In this document: piece after piece, positions 7,786 through 16,569 of the stretch | Layout of the letters: each line of letters begins with the position of its first letter | Position numbering within the stretch: the stretch's first letter is position 1 | Virus record (IMG/VR): IMGVR_UViG_3300013286_000059 | Coordinates: 1 to 23,296 of that record | DNA from: a virus | Length of the DNA stretch: 23,296 nucleotides | Direction: 5' to 3' (one strand) | Program-made: the position numbers and the translations under genes | The notes under the pieces: generated by a model | The model's database searches: none | What the model saw: the letters and a program-made list of their open reading frames with translations, nothing else | Told to the model about the DNA's origin: nothing

Positions 7786-8443
7786 GTTTCGATTGACTGG
7801 TCCAAGCTGTAAAAGTAGCCAGATCATGTGGTTTGTACGCATACAATTCAGGGTACACAGACAGCCACAACGTGGTCAACTCTGGAATAATGACCTTGAA
7901 TCTGATAGTGGCCCGCCCTTGGTCCAGCATGTGAAGTGTCACAGCATTATTGTTGGCAACATTGGATTTGTAAGTGGCCGCATCTTGGCCGTTTATGCTT
8001 AAGGCAAAATTCTTTTTCTCCATATTTTTAATATCTATGTTGCTTACATCGCCCCAAACAATGCCCATGTCGTCCACGCACTGTGGAATCAGTGTGATTG
8101 TGTTGTTTAGTCCCACTATTGCGTTTCTTGTATTGTCCAGATAGGTGCCGTTGGCTAGATTAACAGTTAGTCTGCGTATTTTAACAGTTTCGTCCGGCAT
8201 CCAAAATGCCAAACAATGCGGATTGTTGATGCTTTCAACTATTACCTTATATCTATCATGCGTGATTGACCCTATATAATGCACCTTGATACCCGTGTTT
8301 GAATGCGATATGTCCTGAAAAGGCACAGGAGCTCCATACAAACCATTGATCAAACGGGTATCAATTGAAAATGCTATGCTGTAAGTATTGTCCGCACTCC
8401 ATCCTGCTGTCATTGTGGGTATACCCTGTATTATTGATTCCAT
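7781..8443 (-). CDS. Unknown protein between fibre genes, 220 aa
   Basis: I do not recognise this protein. It begins MESIIQGIPTMTAGWSADN and appears mainly beta-stranded, with few charged runs. A CLAFWMPDETVKIRRL segment lies near residues 77-92 and a short basic/acidic helix (NMEKKNFAL) near 139-147. The C-terminal third is rich in aromatic residues (WLSVYPELYAYKP). The ATG overlaps the stop of the upstream U32-like gene by one base (TAATG), with AAGGA about ten bases upstream, so the two are probably translated together. In T-even phages an adhesin or fibre-assembly factor often sits next to a fibre gene. That is only an analogy here, and a virion or chaperone role is unproven. Confidence 0.7.
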   Translation of the reverse strand: MESIIQGIPTMTAGWSADNTYSIAFSIDTRLINGLYGAPVPFQDISHSNTGIKVHYIGSITHDRYKVIVESINNPHCLAFWMPDETVKIRRLTVNLANGTYLDNTRNAIVGLNNTITLIPQCVDDMGIVWGDVSNIDIKNMEKKNFALSINGQDAATYKSNVANNNAVTLHMLDQGRATIRFKVIIPELTTLWLSVYPELYAYKPHDLATFTAWTSQSKQ

Positions 8444-9441
8444 TATCCAAAATTCCTTATAAGTCCGTCGTAAACTTTGTCACACTTGTTGCATTCAATT
8501 CCACACACTGATTTGCAGTTTTTGGTAATTTCATTGAATCCTAGATCGGACAATTGATTTACCACAGTGCCGGCCAGCAACTGATCACCCTTGGTACTGA
8601 GCAACTCGCCTAATCTTATATTGCCACTGCGTTTTTGGTAACTGTCAACTACCCGAGTCCAGTGGTCTATGGGAAATCCTCGACCAGCCAGTTTTATAGT
8701 GTCAACTAGTCCATCAAACTTGCCAATGTCATTGGGCAAGGTAAACGCAGTTTTTAACCATTCGCTGGGTTGACTCTTGAAATAATTTACACATCCCAGT
8801 TCTACATATATCTTGTCAGTAAGTCGCCTATCATCGCCCTCTTTGGTCTGACTTATTATCAAATCATCCCACTGCTTCCATTTGCAATCTACTATACAGC
8901 CTTCATTTACTAGCATAGTTATCTTGATACCATGTTGATCAGCATAATCTTTCATTTTCTTCAGTGTGTCCAAGTCTCTATTTAGACTTCTATCCACTAT
9001 TATGCTGGTAAGCGCCAGTTCCTGATGCATGAACACAAAGTCTTTGAGTGTCCTAACCAAATTATTCACACTATTTTTTAATTCAAGTTCAGGCTTGCTC
9101 ACATGAAAGTCTTTTATTATGCCAGCTCTCAACAAATAGGTGTTGTTCAATGTCACAATGTCAACATCTATTTCACTCACATAGTTTATCAACTGGGGCA
9201 CTTGACTGTAAAACTCATTTGTATAGGTGCTTGGATTTATCAAATAGTGCATCTTGATGCCATAGCGTTCCCTTACAGCATACATTTCATCAAACATCTC
9301 ATCACCGTTGAAAATACTTCTAGCACTGCCAAACTTGTTATCACTGAAAAACACATCACTTATGGTGCTGGTATCCAATTTTTCCAAGGCATTCAGTATA
9401 CCTTGAGTGTAGGGTATGCTGAATTTAACCGGCATATACAT
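8443..9441 (-). CDS. U32-peptidase-like TIM-barrel protein with Cys cluster, 332 aa
   Basis: The sequence shows alternating strands and helices with landmarks of the U32/collagenase-like superfamily: a GSAR motif, an NPSTYTNEF region, DIVTLNNTYLL, then LVNEGCIVDC and, later, IKLAGRG followed by a helix ending in VVDSY. Counting from the 9441 ATG, Cys are at 182, 186 and 217, and four more form CKSVCGIECNKC at 309-320. U32 relatives such as UbiU/UbiV, RlhA and TrhP act in quinone or RNA hydroxylation, and UbiU/UbiV carry Fe-S clusters; any of these roles here is inference. The start at 9441 is preferred over an in-frame one at 9492 because AGGA sits 6 bases upstream. It overlaps the end of the upstream fibre by 17 bases. 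Confidence 0.65.
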   Translation of the reverse strand: MYMPVKFSIPYTQGILNALEKLDTSTISDVFFSDNKFGSARSIFNGDEMFDEMYAVRERYGIKMHYLINPSTYTNEFYSQVPQLINYVSEIDVDIVTLNNTYLLRAGIIKDFHVSKPELELKNSVNNLVRTLKDFVFMHQELALTSIIVDRSLNRDLDTLKKMKDYADQHGIKITMLVNEGCIVDCKWKQWDDLIISQTKEGDDRRLTDKIYVELGCVNYFKSQPSEWLKTAFTLPNDIGKFDGLVDTIKLAGRGFPIDHWTRVVDSYQKRSGNIRLGELLSTKGDQLLAGTVVNQLSDLGFNEITKNCKSVCGIECNKCDKVYDGLIRNFG

Positions 9442-11983
9442 TTCTAATCCTACTTGATAAGCCAATCCAACCAGCACTAATACCAGTACCATGATACGGA
9501 TGTCCTTGATCCACAGCTTGCACGACTATGGTAAAAACCCCATAACTGGAATTTGTATTGTCTATAGACACTGGATAGGACGAAATGCTCCATACACCTG
9601 TACCAAAGCTGTAATAAGCATTTCTATTGTCATACACTCTGGTCAAACTTGGAGAAAGATTAAAACTGTAATTACCCCTCCAGTACAGACTACTAGAAAC
9701 ATTGCTAAGCCCTAATATACTGGCCACATCCACAGTGAATGTCACAGTTGGCGCACCATCTGTGCCTGAGAGACTGCTGCTCCAACCCGATCCATAGGAT
9801 ATGCCTTGGCCATTGCTGCCTCGAACACTTTGAACCACACTACTGGCCGTGGTCAAATCAATGCTGCCTATAATACTATCAACGATACGCGACAGGTTAG
9901 CATTGAGATTATTAACATTGACCGCCGCCGGAATACTAGGAAGGTTATTCAGGTCGTTGTAATTGCCACTAGTAGCCACTGCAGCCAGAAGAGGGGTATA
10001 CAATACTCCAGTTGAACTGTTGTATGTCAACCCGCCTGACACACCGATACTGTTTCTAGCTCTAGCGACTGTAAAATACAAGTTGGTAGCACCTTCTGAC
10101 ACCGTGTCTGTGTTGCCTTGCGTATAGCCAAACACGCCAGTGGTGCTATTGTATGTGAGCGCACCTGAGGCACCAACGCTGGTCCTTGCCCTTTGCTGCG
10201 TGAAGTACAAATTAGATCCTTCATCCACACTGGATGTGTTTATCGAAATGTCACCTGTGCCGTCAAAGTATGAGCCATTAATATATCGGCCAATCTGCAA
10301 TTTAGTTGCAGTGGTGGCATTGCCAGTAACATTGCCAGTAACTGGACCACTATGGACACCCGATGTGTTGCCGGTCACATTTCCAATCAAATTGCCAGAC
10401 ACATCACCTGTCACATTACCTGTCACACTACCTGTCACATTACCTGTCACATTACCAGTATGGACTCCAACAGTATTGCCAGTGACATTCCCGATAACAT
10501 TGCCTGCTAAGTTGCCGGTTACATTGCCGGTTACATTGCCGGTTACATTGCCGGTTACATTGCCGGTATGAACTCCAACAGTGTTGCCAGTTACATTGCC
10601 AGTAACATTGCCAATTGCCGGGCCAATTACTGCTCCAGTATGCACTCCAGTTGTATTACCTATCACATTCCCTGTCAAATTACCTGTAACATTCCCCAAC
10701 ACCGCACCAGTATGAGTGCCTTGACTATTACCAATAATACTAATGTTGTATGTTAGCTGATCATTGAACACAAAATTATCTGGCTTGTTACCTATATTAC
10801 TCCAAGCAACATAATTTGCTACAGTCGCTGTGTTTGCTAATGATGCAACATCTGCTAACAATGCATGATCGCCATTTACACTATAAGTTGCAAGGTCTGC
10901 AATACCGTGAAATGCACCATAAAATGCCGGAGAGGAAATAGCACCATTGGCGTCTCTTGCCACAACTGTGTTGGGTACAGTGCCGTCTACATTTGCCGAA
11001 AGATACTGGCCGTTTACACTCAGAGTAAGACTTTTTGTAGCCACGCCATTGAATGTATTGGCATATACACTATACCATTTATTTGCATTGGTTCCCAAAG
11101 TGCTTGTGTTGGATCCAGGCAACACATCTGACCCTGATAACAGCAAAGGTGTAGCTACTGCTCCGTTTGATCGTGTTACAAATGATATGTTAGAGCCCAC
11201 ATTATTTGCCAAAGTTGGCACCGATTTCACATTACTTATGGTCAACGCCGATCCCACATTAATTCCAGAATCAGTTGTTCCTATACTTGATGTGAATACA
11301 GGATTACTAATAGGTGCAAAATAGCTGGATGGCAGATTATTCAAATTGTCAGCATTAGTTGCTGTGCCATGCAATTTTACTGTGTTCGCAAGAGTTATAC
11401 CTGTATATATAGTTGGAAGATTGACCAGTGTGCTGGAATTAATCTGTGTATTGCTGATTGTGAATATGGTATTGCCATTAACCATGGCCTTCTGTATTGG
11501 TATACCCTGCTGATTAACACTTTGCATCTGTGTGTCAGCAAAACCATTTACACTTTGTGGGCCTATAATGGTGTACCCTGATCCATTTGAAATATTCAGT
11601 TGGTTGTTATAGGTATCCCACCACATGTCACCCACTGTGAGAGGCGCTGCCACAAAACTGCCACCGGACGATGATTGAGGAAATATGCCCGATGGCGTTG
11701 TTCCAACATTCAAATTGGCTACCGATTTCCAGCCAGATCCATCATTCACATTGAGTTTTAAGTTTGTAGATGTGGAATCAAACCATACTTGACCAGAGAT
11801 GGGAGCAGTGGGTGGATTCACATTGCTGAAATTTTCCAACAAGTATACAAAATTTTCATTCTGGGGCAAGCCATAACCAGCATAATTCTTACCCACTAAT
11901 GTAATATCCAATACAGTATTGATTGTGCCGTCGGCCAATGCAATAATGGATGTGCCGTTGTATCTCGTTATGTTATATGACAT
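9425..11983 (-). CDS. Tail fibre protein with GNVT-repeat shaft, 852 aa
   Basis: The shared fibre anchor is at residues 1-145: SYNITRYNG, GYGLPQNENFVYLLENF at about 37-53, SGQVWFD at 63-69 and GDMWWDT at 118-124. A beta-rich region follows, with a NKWYSVYANTFNG block near 300-313. A Gly-Asn-Val-Thr repeat shaft lies at about 423-557, broken four times by GVHTG or GVHSG. Two copies of an EGxxNLYFTxxRAR...SG.LTYNS.TGV unit lie at about 588-662, a motif common in marine phage fibres. The C-terminal 190 residues have aromatic-rich strands and end HPYHGTGISAGWIG...VYAG, and may be the receptor-facing tip. AAAGGGG lies 8 bases before the ATG, and a late-type promoter precedes it. Confidence 0.75.
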   Translation of the reverse strand: MSYNITRYNGTSIIALADGTINTVLDITLVGKNYAGYGLPQNENFVYLLENFSNVNPPTAPISGQVWFDSTSTNLKLNVNDGSGWKSVANLNVGTTPSGIFPQSSSGGSFVAAPLTVGDMWWDTYNNQLNISNGSGYTIIGPQSVNGFADTQMQSVNQQGIPIQKAMVNGNTIFTISNTQINSSTLVNLPTIYTGITLANTVKLHGTATNADNLNNLPSSYFAPISNPVFTSSIGTTDSGINVGSALTISNVKSVPTLANNVGSNISFVTRSNGAVATPLLLSGSDVLPGSNTSTLGTNANKWYSVYANTFNGVATKSLTLSVNGQYLSANVDGTVPNTVVARDANGAISSPAFYGAFHGIADLATYSVNGDHALLADVASLANTATVANYVAWSNIGNKPDNFVFNDQLTYNISIIGNSQGTHTGAVLGNVTGNLTGNVIGNTTGVHTGAVIGPAIGNVTGNVTGNTVGVHTGNVTGNVTGNVTGNVTGNLAGNVIGNVTGNTVGVHTGNVTGNVTGSVTGNVTGDVSGNLIGNVTGNTSGVHSGPVTGNVTGNATTATKLQIGRYINGSYFDGTGDISINTSSVDEGSNLYFTQQRARTSVGASGALTYNSTTGVFGYTQGNTDTVSEGATNLYFTVARARNSIGVSGGLTYNSSTGVLYTPLLAAVATSGNYNDLNNLPSIPAAVNVNNLNANLSRIVDSIIGSIDLTTASSVVQSVRGSNGQGISYGSGWSSSLSGTDGAPTVTFTVDVASILGLSNVSSSLYWRGNYSFNLSPSLTRVYDNRNAYYSFGTGVWSISSYPVSIDNTNSSYGVFTIVVQAVDQGHPYHGTGISAGWIGLSSRIRNVYAG
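9448..9451 (-). promoter_or_regulatory. Ribosome binding site deciding the U32-like start
   Basis: AGGA on the minus strand lies 6 bases before the ATG at 9439-9441, inside the end of the 852-residue fibre gene. The longer in-frame start at 9492 would add a Val/Leu-rich stretch (VLVLVLVGL) that is simply the fibre's coding sequence read in another frame. Confidence 0.6.
10313..10717 (-). repeat. GNVT tetrapeptide repeat region of the 852-aa fibre
   Basis: About 135 residues are built from Gly-X-(Val/Leu/Thr)-(Thr/Ile/Ser/Ala) tetrapeptides, mostly GNVT. A higher-order block of the form GNTxGVH(T/S)GxV recurs about every 25-40 residues. The pattern suggests a regular triple-stranded beta shaft. 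Copies differ at the DNA level except for the short perfect tract listed separately. Confidence 0.85.
10512..10567 (-). repeat. Perfect 12-bp tandem repeat, 4.7 copies, coding GNVT
   Basis: The + strand unit TTGCCGGTTACA starts at 10512, 10524, 10536 and 10548 with no change. A fifth partial copy starts at 10560 and diverges at 10568. It encodes Gly-Asn-Val-Thr in the fibre shaft. The identity of the copies stands out against the varied codons around them and suggests recent slippage or copying. Confidence 0.92.
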
Positions 11984-12005
11984 GTTGCTCGCCCCTTTGA
12001 TCTCG

Positions 12006-12013
12006 TATTTATT
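12006..12013 (-). promoter_or_regulatory. T4-type late promoter motif (AATAAATA)
   Basis: The minus strand reads AATAAATA in the 33-base gap between the 562- and 852-residue fibre genes, ending 22 bases before the ATG of the latter. It differs from the T4 late consensus only at the first base. Confidence 0.65.
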
Positions 12014-12016
12014 TGG

Positions 12017-13705
12017 TTATAGATTGGTTTGATATACCCAAGTACCTGAGGTCAACTTGAACTGCTTAATAGTGCCATTGGTCACATCGCTTGTTATGGT
12101 TATCACATTGCATAAACAACCTTCATTGTGGTCAGTATTCAAGAAAATTTTGCTTAAAAAAGTGCTGGCTATGGTGCTATTGGATAAGCCAGTAGTGGGC
12201 AGACCAACAGACACTGTAGCTGTTTTCACAGTGCTGTCCACATAATTTTTGTTTGCAGCATCTGTTCCGATTATAGGCGTGGCCAAATTTATAATTTTGT
12301 TGGTGGTAACATCCACGCTGCCGTTCAATGGAGACAATCTAATATTACCAGTAGTCTGCCCTGAATTAACATAACTGATAGTGTTATTTTGTATATTGAG
12401 ATAAGCAGCTTGCAAACTCAGTAGACTGCCAATAGTCTGTAAACCTGTAGCTCTAGTTATACCTGAGCCCAATTCAGTTGCGCTGATCACTGTGGCACCG
12501 TTGATCTTGTATGTTTTTCCAGTAGCTAAATTGATATTTTCACTGCTGTTAAATGCTGTTGTGGCACTACTGTACAACCATGTTTTATTTGTGGATCCAG
12601 CAACTATCAAGCCGGCGCCGTTGGCAGTCGCATCGCTAGGGCTTGCTGTATTAGCCAAAGTAACTGTGTAATCAGCCAAACTGACATTTAGAGTGCTGGT
12701 GCTGGTAGTGGATCCTTTTACCGTCAGATTGCCTTCTATGATTACACTGCCAACAGCCCCTCCATTGGTTCCGATATGCAGTGTGGCTTGTGGATTACTG
12801 TTGTATATTCCCACGAAATGTGAGTTGGCGGTAGCGTGTATGGCATCGTTGGTACTGTTATTGCCATCTTTGAGTTGTAACAGAAAATTTTGATTAGGAA
12901 CCAATGACTTGATAACTAATCCATCGGTGGGCGTAACATCAAACTCTATACTGCCAGATGTTCCCAATTTCAATGGTGCTGTATTAGCAATGGTTAGTGC
13001 GCCAGTCATGATGCTGTTGCCAGTCGTAGTTACAAAATCGCCGGCTGTTTTTAACGATCCGTCATTGGCAACTAGAGATTTTGATCTACTGACCAGCTGA
13101 TCAAACAAAAATCCTGAAATTCCGGCAGCAGTGAAACCCTGTCCTACCGTAGCCACGCCATACAAATTATTGCTGCTGGCGCCAACAACAAAAGCCGTAT
13201 CTCTATTGTAAACGCCCAACAATACACCACCTAGATACAGACTCAAAACAGTGTGGCTCAAATTATTAGTGTCAATTACATCCTGTACCTGGAATCCACT
13301 TAGACCTTGACTGGCGGTATATATGGGTCCTGCCAAAAGAGTGTTCAATCCGTCGCTGAACTTAAGTTGTTCATTCAAACTGTCAATCCAGATATCACCT
13401 GCAGTTAGTACAGGTGAACTGGGGCTAACTATGGTTCCGCCACTAACTTTCCATGCCTGTTGCGCTGCATCAAATACCTTGAGTCTTCCTTGATTGGTGT
13501 CATACCACAGTTGTCCAGTCAACGGTTTTCTAGGCGAGTTGCTGTTGGCAAAATTTTCTAACAAATACACTAGATTTTCGTTGAATAACAATCCGTATCC
13601 TGAACTGTTTTTGCCTATCAGCGTCAAACTGGTGTTCTGATCTATGCCGCCATCGGGTATAGATGTAAGTAGCGTAGCATCTGATTTGGTAATTGTGTAG
13701 CTCAT
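12017..13705 (-). CDS. Tail fibre protein, 562 aa
   Basis: The shared anchor occupies about residues 1-130: SYTITKSDA, GYGLLFNENLVYLLENFAN at about 36-54, TGQLWYDT at 63-70 and GDIWIDS at 103-109. A beta-rich shaft follows. A block at about 345-405 (DYTVTLANT, then a segment with NKTWLYSS and NINLATGKTYKINGA) is familiar from marine phage fibres. NKIINLATPIIGTDAANKNY at about 469-488 matches the KITNLxxPxxxTDAANKxYVD motif widespread in phage tail fibres. The C-terminal 65 residues contain a CLC triplet and strands. The ATG overlaps the upstream fibre's stop by one base (TAATG), with CAGGTG upstream. It is probably co-transcribed with the 741-residue fibre. Confidence 0.75.
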   Translation of the reverse strand: MSYTITKSDATLLTSIPDGGIDQNTSLTLIGKNSSGYGLLFNENLVYLLENFANSNSPRKPLTGQLWYDTNQGRLKVFDAAQQAWKVSGGTIVSPSSPVLTAGDIWIDSLNEQLKFSDGLNTLLAGPIYTASQGLSGFQVQDVIDTNNLSHTVLSLYLGGVLLGVYNRDTAFVVGASSNNLYGVATVGQGFTAAGISGFLFDQLVSRSKSLVANDGSLKTAGDFVTTTGNSIMTGALTIANTAPLKLGTSGSIEFDVTPTDGLVIKSLVPNQNFLLQLKDGNNSTNDAIHATANSHFVGIYNSNPQATLHIGTNGGAVGSVIIEGNLTVKGSTTSTSTLNVSLADYTVTLANTASPSDATANGAGLIVAGSTNKTWLYSSATTAFNSSENINLATGKTYKINGATVISATELGSGITRATGLQTIGSLLSLQAAYLNIQNNTISYVNSGQTTGNIRLSPLNGSVDVTTNKIINLATPIIGTDAANKNYVDSTVKTATVSVGLPTTGLSNSTIASTFLSKIFLNTDHNEGCLCNVITITSDVTNGTIKQFKLTSGTWVYQTNL

Positions 13706-15930
13706 TATATCACACCTGTGAAAATTATGTAGTTAATGGTTTGGTAAGGATTCATAGTGTTCACTGGCTGACTGCTTGTACTCGAAATCATGCTACCACT
13801 GTTTGATAATCCAAATCCTTGCCCAGTTGCGCTGGTTTGAGTAAGACCAAAACCAGGCTGTGTGCTATCGTTAGTGATGGGATTTGGAGCACCCACAGCG
13901 TAGTATTGATTCCCTGCATTATTTAGACTGTGTTTGTGATCTGGCAAATTTCCTGTAGTAAGGGATACATTTTGCACTCCACTACCTGCGCCAACTATGG
14001 CTGCTGTTGCATCACTCACTCGATTGACCACACCGCCGCCAGCACTGATTGTGCTGAGGGGATTTGTCTTGCTTATCATCTCAAACCCATTGCTCATGTT
14101 GTCAGCACCAAGAGCAAAGCGTCCCCGCAAGTCAGGCAATGCAAAAGTAGAAACACCATTCAACAGTGCGGCAGTTTTGTATGTGTATAGTATCACATTG
14201 AATAATGAGCTGTAGGTGGATGTAGACACTTCGCTACCATCGCACAGCAGATATCCTGAAGGAGGTATTTTGCCTGCGAATGGAAATATTGCACCCACTG
14301 GCACTGTAGCCACATGATTGAGCAGAGTGGCTTTGCTCATTTTAAATAATTGGCTTGATCCTGGTCTGTTTATCAGCAACTCATCTGTGAAATTGCTATC
14401 GGTCAGGGTGGTTTTTGTTGTAAATAATTGTGTGCTCAATGTGGTCAAAAACTGTGCAGTGCCGTTAGCACCATTAGTACCACTAGCACTTTGCCCATCA
14501 AAAAGAATAATTTGACTGCTTACATCGCCTGCCATGCTGAACTGGGTAGGACTTGCCAACTTGGCAGCACTGCCATTCACGCTGCCTGCCAAACTGCCTG
14601 CAAACGTTCCATTGAATGACCCCACAAAAGTGTTGGCATAGATATTTCTAAATTTGGCTGTAGGACTGCCAATATCAAATACACCGCTCTGCGGAATATC
14701 AGCAGTGCCAGGCAGTATGGCAGGGCCCACCTCACCATTGTTCCAATTAATATAAACCTGGCCCTGCGTGGTAACATCATCTCCCAGTATAGTTTTCTTA
14801 CCTACACTAAGCCCACCTGCAGTAGCCACGCTGGCTGTAACTGGGTCAATTGCATCCTGTGTACTAGCTATCGTTAGACTGCCGTTAATCACGCTGCTGC
14901 CTGAATTGCGTATGTTCACTGCTCCGTACACATTTAAATTAGATTGCAATGCACTAAGACTGCTGCCCCCTACCTGAACTATGTTTCCATTAGGATTTAT
15001 TGAAAGCAAGGGCACTATAACATTTGAGCCGTTGACAGCATTAAATGCAATACTGTTACCCTGAGTGCTACTTGTGAATGTGGTTGTTCCTGCAAGTGTG
15101 CTGATCTTGAAGCCGTCACTTATGCCAAATGTGATACCACCATCACTCTTGATCTTGATAGGAACATTTATGGTACCATCACTAGCACTGTCAGTTCGTA
15201 AAAAATTATCCCCACTATATTGCACACCTTTTACTAATAAACTGGCTGAACTGCTGGAGGTACCCCACAGGGCCGAAGTGACACCTGTGATAGGAGTCTG
15301 CGTCAATGCTGTCGGAATATTAATACCACTATTGAGAGTTTGATATCCCTCGAGGCGATTTTTAGGTATAAAACTGTCTGTACTTATTATGGCCACTCGA
15401 GCAGGAATTCCTGTAGCTGCCGAACTTGCATAAAGCGATATTACTGCATGACTTACATTAGCTGTATCAATTATATTTTCTACCACTGGGCCTGATGTTT
15501 GTCCTAGACTGTACTGCGGACCCACGAGAAGCCAATTGCTACCACTGTAAAGATACAGCTGACTGTTGTCAGTGTCTACCCACAAGTCACCTGCTATACT
15601 GCTTGCAATTGTGGGAGCACCGGATGACAGAGTACTTTTTCCAGCTTTTTTTATTGATCCAGCTTCTACCCAAGTGGTACCGTTCCATACTCTCAGCAGA
15701 TTGGTTGAACTGTCGTACCATATCTGTCCTTGTATAGGATTAGCTGGAGCTGTAGTGTTGGCAAAATTTTCCAACAAGTGTAAGAAATCAGCAGCAATAA
15801 CGGGACCATATCCTGTGTAATTCTGACCCACAAATGTGAGACTGGTCTGAGTGTTAAGACTTTGATCCTGAACAGTGATAGGCACTTTGGCTGGGTTGTT
15901 GGATTCAGTAAATTGAACTTTGTAAACCAT
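13705..15930 (-). CDS. Tail fibre/collar protein, 741 aa
   Basis: A variant of the shared anchor is at about residues 1-140 (FVGQNYTGYGP, HLLENFANTTAPANPIQGQI, GDLWVDTDNSQLYLY). A long beta-rich shaft follows, with a short FNGTFAGSLAGSVNG repeat near 439-453. The phage tail-collar domain is at about 543-608: VPVGAIFPFAGKIPPSGYLL, CDGSE, then ALPDLRGRFALGAD. LPDHKHSL at 662-669 carries an HxH (H665, H667), like the metal-binding histidines of T4 short tail fibre and related tips. The protein ends QTINYIIFTGVI, the usual ending of collar-type fibres. A perfect TAAGGAG lies 6 bases before the ATG. It is likely a receptor-binding late protein. Confidence 0.85.
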   Translation of the reverse strand: MVYKVQFTESNNPAKVPITVQDQSLNTQTSLTFVGQNYTGYGPVIAADFLHLLENFANTTAPANPIQGQIWYDSSTNLLRVWNGTTWVEAGSIKKAGKSTLSSGAPTIASSIAGDLWVDTDNSQLYLYSGSNWLLVGPQYSLGQTSGPVVENIIDTANVSHAVISLYASSAATGIPARVAIISTDSFIPKNRLEGYQTLNSGINIPTALTQTPITGVTSALWGTSSSSASLLVKGVQYSGDNFLRTDSASDGTINVPIKIKSDGGITFGISDGFKISTLAGTTTFTSSTQGNSIAFNAVNGSNVIVPLLSINPNGNIVQVGGSSLSALQSNLNVYGAVNIRNSGSSVINGSLTIASTQDAIDPVTASVATAGGLSVGKKTILGDDVTTQGQVYINWNNGEVGPAILPGTADIPQSGVFDIGSPTAKFRNIYANTFVGSFNGTFAGSLAGSVNGSAAKLASPTQFSMAGDVSSQIILFDGQSASGTNGANGTAQFLTTLSTQLFTTKTTLTDSNFTDELLINRPGSSQLFKMSKATLLNHVATVPVGAIFPFAGKIPPSGYLLCDGSEVSTSTYSSLFNVILYTYKTAALLNGVSTFALPDLRGRFALGADNMSNGFEMISKTNPLSTISAGGGVVNRVSDATAAIVGAGSGVQNVSLTTGNLPDHKHSLNNAGNQYYAVGAPNPITNDSTQPGFGLTQTSATGQGFGLSNSGSMISSTSSQPVNTMNPYQTINYIIFTGVI

Positions 15931-15936
15931 GCGTAT

Positions 15937-15943
15937 CTCCTTA
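15937..15943 (-). promoter_or_regulatory. Shine-Dalgarno TAAGGAG fused with a stop codon
   Basis: On the minus strand the TAA stop of the 202-residue gene (15941-15943) runs straight into GGAG, forming TAAGGAG. The ATG of the 741-residue fibre is 6 bases further on. Ribosomes ending the first gene stop on the binding site of the second. Confidence 0.8.
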
Positions 15944-16549
15944 TACTGCCACTAGGCCAGTAAGGCTTTGTATTCTTACTGTGTAGTCAATCTGTATCAA
16001 ACGGTTCAAACTTTTTAATACTGGATGAAAAATCACATGCGTTAGCAAACTAGTTGTTCCGTCTGTATTTAAGGATTGCAATCCCAACTCGTCAAACACA
16101 TATGCAGCACCTGTACTGGTCACTGTGTCATAGGCATCTTGTCCGCTGGGCTCACCATAGTCTAACAAACAAGTTACAAAAATGTCTGTGTAGTTGTTAC
16201 CAGTGGTATGGCGTGTTTCAATAAAATTTCTAGTGGGATCAAGATTGGTGCTGGAGTGCTGATTCACTACTTTTTGATAGGTCTGACTATATAGGCTGGC
16301 ATTTGTTCCAGCAGTATTGGGTGTGAGATATGTAATAATCCCAGTGGGATCTATGTTAGTGCCACCGTTACCAAAGCCCATTTGGTATATGAAACCGTTG
16401 CCAGCATTGGCCAAACTGGTGGCCATTGCTATGCTGATATTTTCATAATGAATGGCATTGCGTTTGTTTATGTAGATCTCATGACTTGAAGGATCATATA
16501 TCTTTATATGTCCCTCTATATGGATGCCTGTTGCGTCTTTTGTCTGCAT
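15941..16549 (-). CDS. Probable virion structural protein, 202 aa
   Basis: The protein has a charged start, an IKIYDPSSHEIYINKRNAIH region at about 15-34, a helix, then QMGFGNGGTNIDPTG at 56-70 and a beta-rich second half ending in YTVRIQSLTGLVAV. I recall this pattern from uncharacterised virion proteins encoded near fibre genes in marine T4-like phages; no catalytic motif is visible. GAGAG lies before the ATG and a late-type promoter lies further upstream, so it likely leads a transcript that continues into the 741- and 562-residue fibres. Its TAA stop is the first part of the Shine-Dalgarno of the next gene (15937-15943). Confidence 0.7.
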   Translation of the reverse strand: MQTKDATGIHIEGHIKIYDPSSHEIYINKRNAIHYENISIAMATSLANAGNGFIYQMGFGNGGTNIDPTGIITYLTPNTAGTNASLYSQTYQKVVNQHSSTNLDPTRNFIETRHTTGNNYTDIFVTCLLDYGEPSGQDAYDTVTSTGAAYVFDELGLQSLNTDGTTSLLTHVIFHPVLKSLNRLIQIDYTVRIQSLTGLVAV

Positions 16550-16569
16550 AATTCACTCTCTTTATCTTG

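Noticed and set aside
9442-9492. Longer N-terminus of the U32-like protein starting at 9492
   Set aside because: The extra 17 residues are mostly Val/Leu from the overlapping fibre codons, and the ATG at 9441 has a well-placed AGGA.
5666-15930. Diversity-generating retroelement acting on a fibre tip
   Set aside because: No reverse transcriptase gene and no template/variable repeat pair with adenine-specific differences was found in the window. The near-identical repeats are shaft repeats.
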